Positions 14,761 through 27,034 of a stretch of 64,000 nucleotides of DNA are shown here, one piece after another. Numbering within the stretch: position 1 is the stretch's first letter; each line of letters opens with the position of its first letter. The stretch lies in contig OW388290.1 of the NCBI GenBank assembly GCA_936450465.1, positions 23,115,457-23,179,456 on the forward strand, read 5' to 3'. This DNA is from Gibbula magus. Its lineage: Eukaryota; Mollusca; Gastropoda; Trochida; Trochidae. Position numbers and translations under genes: made by a program. Below the pieces are notes generated by a model, which saw only the letters and a program-made list of their open reading frames with translations, had not been told where the DNA came from and did no database searches.

Positions 14761-15039
14761 GGCTAAAGTGAAACCTGACAGACAGGTTCACAAATATCAT
14801 GTGCAGAATCTGAGTCGGAGATCTGAGTTAACCAACTTCCTCCCCCTGGAGTCTAAGTGACCCAGTCACTATCTTCATCAGATACAGGTGATATATGACT
14901 GGTTATACAAAATGTTAACTCCTCCCTGGGACACCATAGCATGTCTTGCTGTGGGATATGCAGTCATGAGACATGGATATATTGGATTTTAGAGTTATGT
15001 GGGATTTGGAACTTGGCATGTAAATTATTTTGTGACAGT

Positions 15040-15175
15040 GATGGGGATAGGTGCCTGACTCTTAGGGTGGGGGCTGAATCATGCAAGGGACTAGGTTTGT
15101 AAATAGTATAAAATTTGTACTTTTGCAGATAGTGTGATCCCAAATATCGTTGTTTCTTGGATATTAATGATTATT
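15040..15175 (+). mobile_element. SINE (second family), degenerate
   Basis: This shares GTGCCTGACTC-type sequence and TTTGTACTTTTGCAGATAGT plus CAAATAT with the 39010-39190 copy. Its B-box is eroded (GGGGGCTGAATC). Confidence 0.5.
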
Positions 15176-15589
15176 TCGTGTGAATCATGTAGGGGGTTTT
15201 CAACATAGCATTTAAGTTGTCAATGATGTAAAGAAATGATAAAGCTGACCTCACCGCTGTAAAATCTTTGGAAATGCAAAAGAACAAACTGTTTAAGTCA
15301 TGTTCGATCATAACAAGAATCAATTCATTATTTTATTTCATGTATGTACCTTTATGAGGTGTTTGTGCAATAAATAATCTTGAATCTTGTACAAATTATA
15401 TTCTAATGTGAGGAAAAGTTTGAAAAAATTATGAACTTTAAAACAAACTTCCATGCACATGTGTATTTGTAGTTTAGAATAAATCAATAATAATAAACAT
15501 CAGCACTTATCAGTAGACTTGTTCTGTCTAAAGAAACTCTTGACTCATCATATCAAAATATATCTGTGTTTCTCCTTAAACGCATAAAC

Positions 15590-16055
15590 CTCATTTACAC
15601 CACATCAGCATGCTTTAGTGTGTTACGTGACTAACAGTGGTAGGCTATATTCCTAACAAGAATCTAGTGTTATAATCACAACAACAGATCTTCTTCTTTA
15701 ACAAATTCTGGAGAATTACATGTCAAACACTGGTAAATCCCTAATAAAGTCTTGTGTTGTAATAAGAACAGCAGATCGTCACTTGTATATAACAAATTCT
15801 GGAAAGGTACATGATGAAGACCGGTACTCCCCCAAATAAAAATCATTTTGGATCATTCTTATATAACAAATTCGGGAAATTGAAGGGACTAACACTGGTA
15901 TATACCTCACACAAAAATCTTGTGATATAACCAAGACAGAAGATCATTGTCTATAACAAATTCTCAAGTGTACGCCTAACACACTTGCATACAACCGCAC
16001 ATCTCCTGAAAACCTCTCAAAACCCATTTACACGCATCAGCATGTTAGCGGTACA
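15590..16055. repeat. Degenerate tandem repeat, unit about 100 bp, 4 copies
   Basis: TATAACAAATTCTGG-like blocks recur about every 90-110 bp, each followed by an ACACTGGTA-type block and a CTTGTGTT block. No coding frame. Confidence 0.65.
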
Positions 16056-16710
16056 TCTCCCAAGTAGGAATCTTGTGTTACTGCTTGGAGTGAACAGGAA
16101 CTAGGCATTAGGGAATGTGCTACCTGGTATAGACACTGCCAGCCTCTACACTTACATGTTCCCTGTACACGCTTGAAGATGCTGAGTGTACAGACGAAAG
16201 TCTGCATAGTATACAACATAGCATGATATACTTATATGATGCTTACTGTACATAGACTCTACATAGTATACACAACATGTATGACATATTCATAAACATT
16301 GCCTTATTGTCTTTCAAACTTGTTTGCTTTGTGTTTTTTCTTATGTTGATAATGATGTTTAGGTATATCAAGATATAATATATTTGTATGTTTTGAAGTG
16401 AAAGTTCTGATATTGAGGTTAATGATTTGTTTGACAAGTCATCATGAATGATTTTCGTGTGTATGACATAATGTGGGGTCTGAATAATTTATGTAATGTA
16501 ATAACTGAAAGAAGTACAATCTTTCACATTGTGATACATAAAATCTGAAAACAACAAGTGTTGAAAAATAGTAATATTGTGTTTACATGTTCAACAATTG
16601 ATCTGTATTTTGTAATAACACATAGTGTTAACCACAATCAAGTAATGAATATATGTCATATTGCAGAGAAACAATTAAGACATCAATCATTCACAATTTC
16701 CGTGTGTTTT

Positions 16711-16736
16711 CACGTGATTATGCCAATCAACACGTG
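16711..16736. promoter_or_regulatory. Paired E-boxes flanking a CCAAT box
   Basis: CACGTG occurs at 16711 and again at 16731, exactly 20 bp apart, with CCAAT at 16723-16727 between them. The flanks extend the symmetry (TTTTCACGTG and CACGTGAAAT). The site is about 95 bp inside the first MPRIP intron. A regulatory role is inferred. Confidence 0.3.
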
Positions 16737-16830
16737 AAATACACAACGCAATCAACATTGTGACACATGCACATTTCACCGACGACCGAGCTGCCGTTCG
16801 TCACATTTGCTAATTGTAAAGCGCTCTCAC

Positions 16831-16941
16831 CTTATTATTTTCCAAGGCCTCCGCAGAATGACTTTCTTTAGCTCCAAAACAAGTTTGACATTTAGTCTTA
16901 TTGAAAATGTTAGGCACAAACTTTCGACACTTTGAAGCCAT
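16831..16941 (-). CDS. MPRIP: MPRIP/outspread-like protein, first coding exon (partial gene)
   Basis: This exon encodes the first 37 residues of a myosin phosphatase Rho-interacting protein, an actin-associated scaffold that in vertebrates links RhoA and myosin phosphatase to stress fibres. The translation starts [18 protein letters not shown] and continues with a CxxCF pair and AKESH. The vertebrate MPRIP N-terminus has the same CRKF-x2-NIFNK-x-KCQxCF-x4-SH arrangement just before its first PH domain. The ATG is at 16941 and reads 37 codons to AAG at 16831, followed by a consensus GTGAGA donor (phase 0). The PH-domain exons expected next were not found between 1 and 16830, so the first intron is at least about 16.8 kb and the gene continues past the left edge. 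Two overlapping minus-strand reading frames here are only readthrough into 5' sequence or the intron. Recognition rests on this short block alone. Confidence 0.8.
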
Positions 16942-17699
16942 GGTGTGTTTACATTCCAAGTGGGTTGACCACGGTGTACGACAGGTGAACCTGTCACTTG
17001 CACTGAGCACGTATCATCCAGGTATAGAACACGGTCTCCCACATAATACCATAATCAACAGACCAATATTGGGTGGATCTCAGATGTGTACCATCCCTTG
17101 AAAGGAAAACGCACAGAAGCAACGTAATCGCGTTGGGAGCTGATCACTTGCTGGTTTTCGCCAATGTATCGCTGTCTTCGGAAGAGTAATTAGCGCAGTG
17201 ATTCGTCGTGAGACGACTGACCTCTCGAAACAAAGTAGTTCCATCGGTTATTCAACCACTAACGCTTTATTTATCTTTATAACGATTAAAAATCACCAAT
17301 CCATGAGGGGCAATACGAACTGGATATAAACATTTGAATTATTTGGCATGACAATGTCTGTAATCATATGGTGAGTAAAAACACGCGTATTAATCTGCAC
17401 GAGCGTAAAGGGCAGATAATAACTACGCGCTGTCACCACTACATCGACTGAAAGGCTTGGTTGTTATTAATGAAAACGTCTTTTAAGAAGTGACGTTCCC
17501 TACACACCTTCTCTGTATGTACAATAAAACGTGTGCTAACACCTACGATATCCGGAATATAAACATATTTCACTATGACTGTATACTATTATTTACGTAA
17601 TAATTCATTCATGTATATACGTAACAGCACGGACCTAAAAGTTAAATTTCTTAAAGTAAGTTAAGTCCGTGGAAACAGTTTATAATTATAAGAAAAAAT

Positions 17700-17900
17700 A
17701 TACTTTTTGGACAACCTCTTTATTGTGACCATACACGACGTTTCGGAGTATAAGCTTACTCCTCCATCAGGTGATGAATATAGGCCCTATGTTATTGTCC
17801 TGTTATAATTGTTGATGAGTGTATCTCAGTCTTGATGAAGGAGTAAGCATATGCTATAAAACGTCATGTATGTTCACAATAAAGAAGTTGTTATTCAACC
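17700..17900. mobile_element. Foldback MITE, about 200 bp
   Basis: The left arm CAACCTCTTTATTGTGACCA, CGTTTCGGAGTATA, TTACTCCTCCATCA is mirrored on the right by TGATGAAGGAGTAAGCATAT and TTCACAATAAAGAAGTTGTT. The arms are about 70 bp with a short centre. Confidence 0.75.
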
Positions 17901-18359
17901 CTTGTATTCAACTTCTAAATCACCTTCAAGGACTTAGCTGGTATATTTATATATATTTCAAACACCTGTTAATTTAACGACAGTATATGTACGAAGAAGA
18001 AGAGAAGAAAATTAGTTTATTCAAGTGTCACACTTTGTATTTCCACATAATGAGGCATACAATTATCACAAAAAATTAAAAAAGCAAAGTCCAGCCTATA
18101 TATTATAGACTTATGAGACACTATATATAACATAAAATATTATACGCAGACAACATACACAAATAAATTATTGATTGATTATTGATCAGTTAGTGATAGT
18201 AAAAGACAATCTATAGCACAATGACAGAAGCATGCCAAGTTAATTAGAAATTATTTATTGATAGATTGGGATCGTAGACCGCTCTCTGTTGATATAGAAT
18301 TGTTTATGAACAATGACAATTCGCTTCGTTTAACCCCCAAATGAATAAACCATGCATAT

Positions 18360-18465
18360 AATAAATTAGTCTTGCTCCATGACAATGTATACAAAATAAG
18401 AGCCTTGAATACAGGCTATGATCATCTTCAGCAAGTCTTGATTAAATGAATACATATACATATGA
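18360..18465. repeat. Dispersed repeat, copy 1
   Basis: It shares AGTCTTGCTCCATG, AAGAGCCTTGAATACAG and TTCAGCAAGTCT with 20565-20668, same orientation. Confidence 0.6.
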
Positions 18466-19807
18466 AATGGATTTTTAAAAAGATAATCTTAAATGGGTGA
18501 AGGTAGAATAATTATTAAAATTCCCTAGATTATATCTCTTATGTAACACTATGAAGTGAATTTGAATCGAGTCCTTTTTGGGGACAAATTCGATTTCAAC
18601 GGAACTTATTTGACTTCCTTCAAGTTGAACTGAGGATAAAACTGGTTGAACCACATTGCAAATTAAATGAATCCACGTCAGGCTCATCTTCACAACGTCA
18701 CAGGCGTAATCTCGATACATTTTCACCTTGCCGTGGGAAGATGCGCCAGGCTAGGGGTTAATAAATCGAAATTCTCTTTCACTTGGACCATAAACATTTA
18801 CCTTTCCTGACATTGACGTCTATTTATCAGATCGATGAACAACGATTGTAGTGATGCTCATTTCATAATTGATAATTAATGCCAGAAGTCTTCTGTCGTG
18901 ACCCAATTAAGGGGTTAATTTTGAGTAACGCTCTTGGAGAGATCAAAGTTTTCGGAACATGGATTGACGGTCTAGGGGATAATTCATTTAAATTAATTTG
19001 AACTTATCTGCCGAGAGACATGTATATCATAACAAATTGATGCATAAGGTTTCTACTTTTGCGTATAGTGGAACAAACAACCAAACAAATACATTTACGC
19101 GCGTTAATTCCAAGTGTGTCGACATACCGAAACGAAAGTTGATCATCATTTTCGATCTTTTTCACTGACAAATTCGAACAATTTAATCTGTTTCGAGAAA
19201 TTTTTGGCAAGAGAAAAACAAACTGTAAGGATTTTGTATTGTGATGATGTGATGAGTGGGACTTTTCTATGAAGAAATAAATGATCATGATCTGTATGTA
19301 ATGAAATATTTCTCCAAATTACCAATTGCACTCAAGCTTGACCTTTTCGCAGGTGGATCGAATTACAGTTAAATTACGAATTTCAATTTGACATTTCCAT
19401 TGTCTGCGAGCGTAAATTACCTAATAATCAGTTGAACGCACTTACTATAAATTGTAGTTACATACAGTTTGTGTTTGCATACTGTAACCGCATCTGTATA
19501 TACAATATCCGATTTATTTTGACAGACGTGTCATAGGTCGAGGTGAAATGGATTATGTCAATTTTCGTCGATTAATCATGTGGGGCCAGTCAATCGACCC
19601 TGTAACAAGTCACTGTATATCTAGTAGTCGGACCAGTGTGATAGATTGTTTACGTGGGGCTGCATGCATATAACACGAGAGTGATGTGATGTATATTATT
19701 TACGTATAGTATTTAGTGCAAAAGGTTGGTGACATCTTAAATGGCAGGCAAATGAAACAGTAAAAAGAGTAACTTATAAACTATTTTTTTCTAACCACCA
19801 TATAAAC

Positions 19808-19853
19808 ATTTTTGTTGTTGTTGTTGTTGTTGTGTGTGTTTTTTTGTTGTTGT
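19808..19853. repeat. (GTT)n microsatellite
   Basis: About seven GTT units, a TGTGTGTG interruption and a T-run, then more GTT. Confidence 0.85.
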
Positions 19854-20104
19854 GAGTTACAATTTCATTATCATTATCCCTAAACTTAAGTTATCGGCCA
19901 ACGTTTACTGATACTAGTTCTCCTTCAAACCCTACAGTAAAAGAAGGAGCCACATTTTGACTAAATTTGTGTATAAGTTTGTAATTTCAGAGTCTTCAAA
20001 ATCAAACATTTTCATTACTTCCAAATTGTAATTACAGTATACGTACATTTACGATGAACATTATATTCATTACATGAGAAGTCACGAATACCGTTATTTA
20101 TTAC

Positions 20105-20472
20105 TTTAAAAGGACTGTATATAGTATGTTTTCTAATGGAAATAAAACTATCTCACAAAATTGAAAAGAAATGTTATCAATTGAAACCAGTCCTCCTCAA
20201 TCAATAATAAAGTTTAGAGTCCAAATCGAATGCTCTCGGCTCCATCAACCGTTAAGCAATCCCATTTCCCATCAGCGATTTATTAAAGGTGTTCACGGTA
20301 AAATGGCCGATATCAGTTTTCGTTTTACACGTCACGTCGTTTCCTACTACTACGGATAATCAGGTCCTGTATACTGGGCTGTTTTTAAAAATCAACTGCA
20401 TTAACTTTGACTATAAATGGCAAATTTGAACATATAAAACTGCCCAAAAAAATCGTGCTACAGTGCCTTTAA
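20105..20472. mobile_element. MITE, about 368 bp, AAAGG(N)ACTG-type ends
   Basis: Left end TTAAAAGGACTGTA, right end TACAGTGCCTTTAA. The interior has GTGTTCACGGTAAAATGGCC and CTACTACGGATAAT, which resemble the interior of the 39314 element. It looks like a diverged subfamily. Confidence 0.65.
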
Positions 20473-20564
20473 TGTAATTATGTATATAAAAGTCAATCTC
20501 ACTAATAATACTAAAACGGTCGGAGAAATCATGAATACTGTCATTCCATTACTTAAAGGTACAG

Positions 20565-20668
20565 TCATAGTCCTGCTCCATGGCTGTGTATTATTAAGAG
20601 CCTTTAATACAGTCTAGATTTTTATTCAGCAAGTCTAGATAAACTGAATACAAATGGAACTGGTAGCA
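20565..20668. repeat. Dispersed repeat, copy 2
   Basis: Counterpart of 18360-18465 (AGTCCTGCTCCATG, AAGAGCCTTTAATACAG, TTCAGCAAGTCT). Confidence 0.6.
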
Positions 20669-21816
20669 TTGAAAAATATAAAACCATAAGGATGAAAGTA
20701 CAGTAACTAAAAAAAGTCCATAGACTAAATTTTAGTCTATGAAAATCATAACATATAGCAATCACGAATATGTTTCTACCAATATTTGAAGGTATTGCAT
20801 GATGTGTATGCCTGTACTGCTAACTTACAACGTTAAATGTATATTACATATAAGTCACGAATATAGTACCTATCTGATCCAGTATTGATAACACTATCTG
20901 TTTGTATACACTGCATATATAAACCTTCTTGTTCTAAATGTAGTCATTATCAGTGGTATTTCCGACGTTTATCGCATGAGGGCTTTTATTATAGAACCTG
21001 AAGCCGGTAACGGTAGAAGGAAATAAATTTGACCGATTTCTATGTCTGCATTTCAGAAGTTGCACTGGTTTACCTTTTGAAGTGACACAGTTATTACCAC
21101 AGAAATGCCGTTAGCGCGTGCAGTAATTAAATGAACGCGCTCGCAAGCACGTGTGTGTTGTAAAGTTTGTAACAGCCACTATAAATCAAGTCTTGACGCC
21201 AACGTATGCTCAAAATTCATGAGAAACTACGTAAATATAAACATATTGATTGGATCAATCGTTTTTGTTATTTGGGACCCTTTGAAGTTGGGTACCGGAA
21301 CGTTTTATATACAATGAATTCAAGGAAGGGAGGAGAAATGATTAGGAGTCACATGACCCCTAAATTTAGTCAAATTTCAAATTGCTAAATATTAGACAGA
21401 TAACAAACTGTTCTTGTCAAGATAGTCTTTGATAAGTATCATTTCTTTTTACTTTAAATAAATATTCAACGTTTTGAAATATTTCTAAATCATGTATTTA
21501 TTTACTCAATGCTTAAATGTTTGTTTTTATATGTAGCATATTTGCATTAAATGTTACATGTGAACACGACTAAAAAGGGGGAATTTGCGTCAACTATGTG
21601 ATTATGTATTAAACTGTCACAAAGATATTTATTTTTGGCCACAGACTATAAAACCCGAGGAGCGAGATAGCGCAGTGGTTAGAGCGTTCGGCTTTCGACC
21701 AAGATGTCCGGGGTTTGAAACTCACAAGGGCAACTTTTTCTGAGGAAGACAACTGTTCACATGCAGGAAAATTTGGGTGCAATGCTACACTGAATTTCAG
21801 CGCAGTACTACCCATG

Positions 21817-22514
21817 CAAGAATTGTAACTGGCTTACCAAAGTTTGCTTCAAGAGATAGCTTATACAAAGAAACTGGTTGGTTGCCTTTAAAAATTAGAC
21901 GTGGAAATAAGAAACTTTGTACTTTTTACAAAATTATTAATATACAAGCTCCAGGTTATCTGATTAACTTACTTCCACCAGCCACTGAAACTATTTCTCA
22001 TTACAACTTGCGTAACAAATCAAATTTATCTATTCCAAAATTTCGAACTGCAGTCCTTCAAAAGTCTTTTATTTATGACTGTGCTTATCTGTGGAATAAC
22101 CTTTCCTCGAAAATAAGATGTTCAAATTCATTATCGTCATTTAAAGCAAAATTATCTGAAAAAGAATGTAAAATCCCAAAATATTTTCTATTCGGCGATA
22201 GGAAGATGAACATTATACACAGTAAGTTAAGAAGTTCTAGTAGTTCCCTAAACGGTGATCTGTATCGTGTCAATTTATCTGAAAGTAAATCTTGCAATTG
22301 TGGTGCATTAGTTGAAGATGTTTATCATTTCTTCTTGAGATGTCCAAGACAAGCTGATCTTCGTTTAGAATTAAAGCAAAGATTTTATAATTTAAAGGCA
22401 GAATTTGATACTAATACAATCCTGTATGGAAACCCAAATCTTCCACAAACAGTCAATGAAAACATATTTCACCATGTTCATAAATTCATTGGAAAGAGTC
22501 AACGGTTCAAATAA
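21817..22514 (+). pseudogene. LINE reverse-transcriptase C-terminal fragment
   Basis: About 230 residues read without a stop. The fragment starts ARIVTGLPKF, continues with ETGWLPLKIRRGNKKL, TFYKI and YNLRNKSN, and ends with the Cys/His cluster CNCGALVEDVYHFFLRC. These are the hallmarks of the region C-terminal to the reverse-transcriptase domain in invertebrate LINE proteins. The catalytic fingers and palm, including the YxDD box, are absent, so the copy is dead. About 13 codons in the same frame upstream of 21817 come from the SINE and are not LINE sequence. Confidence 0.85.
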
Positions 22515-22766
22515 TACATTAATACTAATGTACGTATTTACCATATTCAAAGTGCATTTTGTCATAAGAATAACATTTCCAATTGTGTGTTGCCTTAATA
22601 ATGTATATTACATGTTTACCCACTTCGTCACTTGTAGATTTCTTACTTTCTTGTTATGTATTCTAGCCTTGTAAAATAATAGTTGATTACCTGGAGAGGG
22701 CTTCTATAAGTTTCACAACTTGTGCCCAATTCATTTCTTAAATGAATAAAATATGTTTTCAATCAA
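21817..22766 (+). mobile_element. 5'-truncated non-LTR retrotransposon (LINE), about 950 bp
   Basis: This is the 3' end of a CR1/L2/jockey-like LINE. It begins inside the C-terminal region of the reverse-transcriptase ORF and ends in an AT-rich tail with an AATAAA (near 22744). It is flanked on both sides by ACCCATG (21810-21816 and 22767-22773), a 7-bp target duplication. It has split a SINE whose two halves lie either side. The truncation is typical of incomplete target-primed reverse transcription. Confidence 0.85.
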
Positions 22767-23019
22767 ACCCATGGTTCGCTAGTTCCAGCCGATGCTCGCA
22801 GGTTTCACCTCATTGCTTAGTCATCATGGCGCTGCGGCATTTCTCTGCAATAATACCAGGAGTCGTGATATAAGTGAAACACAACCGAAAGCGGCGTTAA
22901 ACTCCAACTCACCTCACTTAAAAAAAACAAGATTGTATTATCGATTGTCATTTATGACAACTGTTGTCAATTTATAATATGGTCACTGATACGTTGTACG
23001 GATAAGGGTGGGAAAAACA

Positions 23020-23175
23020 TTGTAATACCCTTTTCTTGTTATGCAACTGGTTATTCCATTCTCTTTCATAGAGTTTAATTCCTTCAGATTTCCGATCCTA
23101 ACGAAAATCTGAAGGTGGTAAACTCTGTGGGAAGAGAATGCAGTTAATCCTGAAAATGGAAAGTTTCCTTCAGGC
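23020..23175. mobile_element. Foldback element
   Basis: CATTCTCTTTCATAGAGTTT and CTTCAGATTT on the left pair with AAATCTGAAG and AAACTCTGTGGGAAGAGAAT on the right across an 11-bp loop near 23094-23104. Confidence 0.65.
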
Positions 23176-23299
23176 ATCTATATAAAATTGAACCTTTCAA
23201 CTTTCGGCCATATGATGAATTTATACAAATAATTTGCTCCACAAGTTATACACCAACTATGTTCCATAACATCCCGTTATTCAGAAGCCACGAATGTCA

Positions 23300-23540
23300 A
23301 TCAACCTCCCAATGCAAGGCATAACTCTTGCCAGTCTCCATTACTGGCTGATTTAGGCCTTGCAGTATTTCCTTAAGAAATCTGTGCTTAGAAAACCAGG
23401 CCCACTATGCATTTCTGGTGCAGCGATTCACTGTCGAGGCACAAGAAAGCGAGGGAAATACCGCAAGGGTTAAATCAGCCAGTAATGCAGACTGGCAAGA
23501 GTTATGCCTTGCGTTTGGAAGTTGGGGACAAATAAGCCGG
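23300..23540. mobile_element. Foldback MITE family B, copy 1
   Basis: Left arm AATGCAAGGCATAACTCTTG, CCAGTCTCCATTACTGGCTG; right arm AGACTGGCAAGAGTTATGCC. The middle holds GGTGCAGCGATTCACTG. Related copies are at 34338 and 58115. Confidence 0.75.
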
Positions 23541-24814
23541 GAAGAGTTATCTCCCATTAAAAGTATGGCCGCCTCGCACAGTAATCATGGACTTTCTAAT
23601 CAGATAAATAGATAAAGAATCCCTGCTTAAATTCGCCTCATTGAATGTGAATGTCCGTTTTTTTTTTTAAATCACGTATATTTTCAACCAATGAAAATAA
23701 TTTGGTTTGTATGAAACAAAACAATAATCTTCTTAAAAGGACATAACGGTTGTTGATTGTATTTGTTCCTGAATGGTATGACGATATGAGTGAAATATAT
23801 TTTATTGATGGGTCAACGAAAATAAACAACTTTAAACAGTTACACATTTCAGATATAAAATCAGATAACTCAATGTTCTGTACGTTTTGAGAAGTATCGT
23901 GAGAACAACATAATATAGATTTGTTAGAGAATAATTAAAAATGTTCTCTATCATAAGTAAATTGTCATCGAGTTTGGTTTAACACAATTTTACCTCAAAC
24001 TATTTGTTTTAAAAGTGAATTAGCCTCTTCTACAATAAAATATGTGAAAGAGTAAGTTGGTGGATCATGTAGATGATTTGTGAACCACATCACCATGTTA
24101 ATTTCATTTCAACACTTACATTTCGCTTTTTCGTTTTACTATATCAAAATGTATATGAATTACTTTGATAGAGACTTTATAAAATCATCAATAACCCATA
24201 TAATAATTTATAATAATAACCAATAAATAGATTTACTGAAAACATATTGTATTCATTTAAGATACGGATTAGGCAAGAGTTACACAAGTAATAGAACCAT
24301 TTGACTAAACTATATAACACATGCAGAGGGGAATCCAAAATGTACCAGAGAAGGAAAGGCATTATTTATGGGTAAATATGTAATATAAATCCTAAAGACA
24401 TTTGGAATATTGTTATGACAAATACATTATGAATATGCATTAATACATATTTATGTATCATTTGAACCGCTGACTCCTTTCTATGTATGAATGTATGGAC
24501 ACGGTGAAAAATGCTGTCATTGACTGATTGTGTTAGATTTGGGTTGCCATACAGGAATGTGTTTAGGTCTAATTCTGCCTTTGAATTTTGAAATCTTGTT
24601 TTAATTTGAAACGGAAATCAGCGTATCTTGGAATGATAGACATCTTTCACCAAAGCATCACAAATGCAAGATTTACTTTCAGATAAATTGATAAGATAGA
24701 GATCAGCGTTTAGGGAACTACAAGAATTTCTTAGCTTATACTGTGTATAATATTCATCTTCCTATATTATTGAAAATAAAATATTTTGGGATTTTACAGT
24801 TTTTTCAGATAGTT

Positions 24815-25306
24815 TGCACATCCATTGTGTTGTTGGGGTCAAATATGCCAAACGTTATAAATGGTGCTACTTTATCGAGGAGTACCAATTAACTGTTACC
24901 GAAAACTACCTTTTTGATGATACTCGACTTAGTATATTGACGATATGAAGGTAAACGTGTCTATTTCTGATCGAAAACCGGACAGTGCAACGCGCATGGC
25001 GCGCGCCAATGAGTCAAACGTAATTTTGGAATCTTATTTAAACCAGACAAAATGACAAATTTGGGTTGATACTGTTCAATAGGTCATATAACTACTGTGC
25101 ATGTAAATAGGACGTGTACTTCCGGTTTCTGCACATGCATAATGATGTTACTCGATTTTAATTGGAAACTAGTAATTATGATATATTTGGCGATTGGGGA
25201 TTACTATGCAAGCTGAGTGAATTACTTTGTATTTAAAACAGCACATGCGGTGAGTTGGAACGTATTAAAGCCAAATAAAATTTGATGAAACACAATGGAT
25301 GCACCT
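24815..25306. mobile_element. Possible MITE with short inverted ends
   Basis: TGCACATCCATTGTGTT at 24815 and AACACAATGGATGCA near 25289 are inverted copies differing by a 2-nt gap. The interior is non-coding. Confidence 0.45.
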
Positions 25307-26061
25307 TTAAATGATGATTTAAAAAATTGGAACATCTTATTGTCGAGGAGAGATTATTCCATAAATAATTATAGGGGGGTCATTTTGAAAGACTGCAGTT
25401 CGAACTTTTGGGTTAAAATATTTGATTTTCTACGCAAGTTTGTGAAATGTAGTTTCAGTGACTGGTGGAAGTAAATTTATCAGATAATCCGAAGCTTGCA
25501 TATCAAATAGATAAATGGTAACAACGTGCTAGACCTACCCAGCTGGATGCTATCATAGTTAACTGTTTGTGTAATTGATATAGACTACCACCCCGGCTCT
25601 GAACAAATATTTATATTACATACAACTTTTAATTATTTAATTTTTTTAAAGATAAGACTAAGTAACGGAGAATTTAACAACATGCCAAAATATACACTCG
25701 CAAATGAAGAGTAGCTCATGCCCCGAGCTAGGGTGAAGTTAATGTTAAACATAATGAAGGACCGTCTATAAGGTAACACTACAGACAACCATCAACTCGA
25801 GATACGTGCTCTCCAGCATGCGTATCATCTTCAGTAATCAGAACTTACCTAGCGTCGGTATACATATGTATTTGGATAGTAAGAAACGTAGTGTGTAAGG
25901 TCATTTGTGCATTCGAATTTAGATTATATTTAATTTCCGCAAACAACCTTTCTTATACAACGGTTCGAAAACACATTGTTATATTTCAGGAAGTAAGAAG
26001 TGGGGACGATGGTTTCTTTACGATCTCATTTATTTTTAAATGAGCCAGTCGAACGTAACTC

Positions 26062-26170
26062 TCGTATCTCGTTTGTGAGATCGACCATAACACCCGTATC
26101 TCGTTTGTGAGATCGAACATAACACCCGTATCTCGTTTGTGAGATCGAACATAACACCCGTATCTAGACT
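26062..26170. repeat. 32-bp tandem repeat, about 3.5 copies, upstream of HIF1AN
   Basis: GTATCTCGTTTGTGAGATCG followed by AACATAACACCC repeats at 32-bp intervals. Each unit contains the inverted pair ATCTC/GAGAT. Confidence 0.85.
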
Positions 26171-27034
26171 CGTTTGTCAGAGGTGTTCAATCTGATTTAA
26201 ATAAGACTGGTTTCTTTAAAACACTGTCAATTTATAGAAGATACACTAAAAGACTTTCCGTTTAATACTGTTTCTTTTTAACGGTTTAAAGATTCGGTAT
26301 TAAACGAGCGAAAACGAACTTCATACGAATTCATTCATGGATTAAACAAATAATTGTTAAAAAATTTATTATATGGAAAGAAGTTTAGTATTATGTTTAT
26401 AATTTACCAACTTAATCAAGCTAAATTTAAGACAGTGTGCTGGAACTAAGCTTCTCGCGAGTCATGTACCACTGTGACGCCGGTACGATATATATTCGTC
26501 ATATTGTAAAATGTTGTTTTATGAATGAAACATATTACATGTTTAAGTATTTAATTTGACAAAGAAAAACAATTATTCAAAAAAATATATTCTTCATACA
26601 TGTATTGGTATTGCATAGGTGATATTATATGAATGCCTACGTCATCAAACGTTTACGAAACGAGTGCCTGAATATTAGTATTCCCGAGCGAGAGCGAGGG
26701 AAATACCGATATCCAGTCACGAGTGTCGTTAATATCGTATGACACAGATACGAAAATGAATGTGCCCTCGTTCGTAACTTTGAATATTGCTGTTTAACAA
26801 TTGCATAGGTGCTATTTCACATTTCTCGTCGAATACCATATATATTCTCATCGAGAGAAGTATATATTTATATTGTCATGGTATTCTACAAGTTATGTCA
26901 AATGTTTTATTCATAAGATTTAAACAGTTCGTAAATAAAGTTTATTTTATGAATAGAGCATAAGACAACACAGGGCTAATTTAAACCTTGCCGCATTCCG
27001 TCAGCTTTTCTGTGCGAGCGTAGCAGTGTGTTGT

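Larger units (their letters stand above)
1..16830 (-). other. Probable first intron of the MPRIP-like gene
   Basis: No exon was recognised on either strand here. Apart from the repeats listed (621, 1580, 2437, 3780, 5770, 7868, 8570, 10098, 12280, 14370, 15040, 15590) the stretches 1-620, 665-1579, 1855-3779, 4931-5769, 6231-7867, 8982-14369 and 16056-16710 are AT-rich and show only short chance frames. Intron status is inferred from the exon 1 donor at 16830. Confidence 0.5.
21656..22925 (+). mobile_element. tRNA-derived SINE interrupted by the LINE
   Basis: The tRNA-like head (AGCGAGATAGCGCAGTGGTT, then a GGTTTGAAAC B-box) occupies 21656-21816. The body resumes at 22767 (GGTTCGCTAGTTCCAGCC) and ends near 22920 in the GGCGTTAAACTCCAACTCAC tail. 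The intact relative at 60736-61036 (opposite strand) shows the two halves are contiguous in an unbroken copy. Confidence 0.82.

Noticed and set aside
16827..17042. Longer minus-strand frame starting [10 protein letters not shown]
   Set aside because: It overlaps the MPRIP exon in a different frame and lacks recognisable sequence.
18475..18726. 83-residue minus-strand frame, considered as an alternative MPRIP first exon
   Set aside because: No family similarity, and it lies upstream of the recognised exon without a supporting donor.
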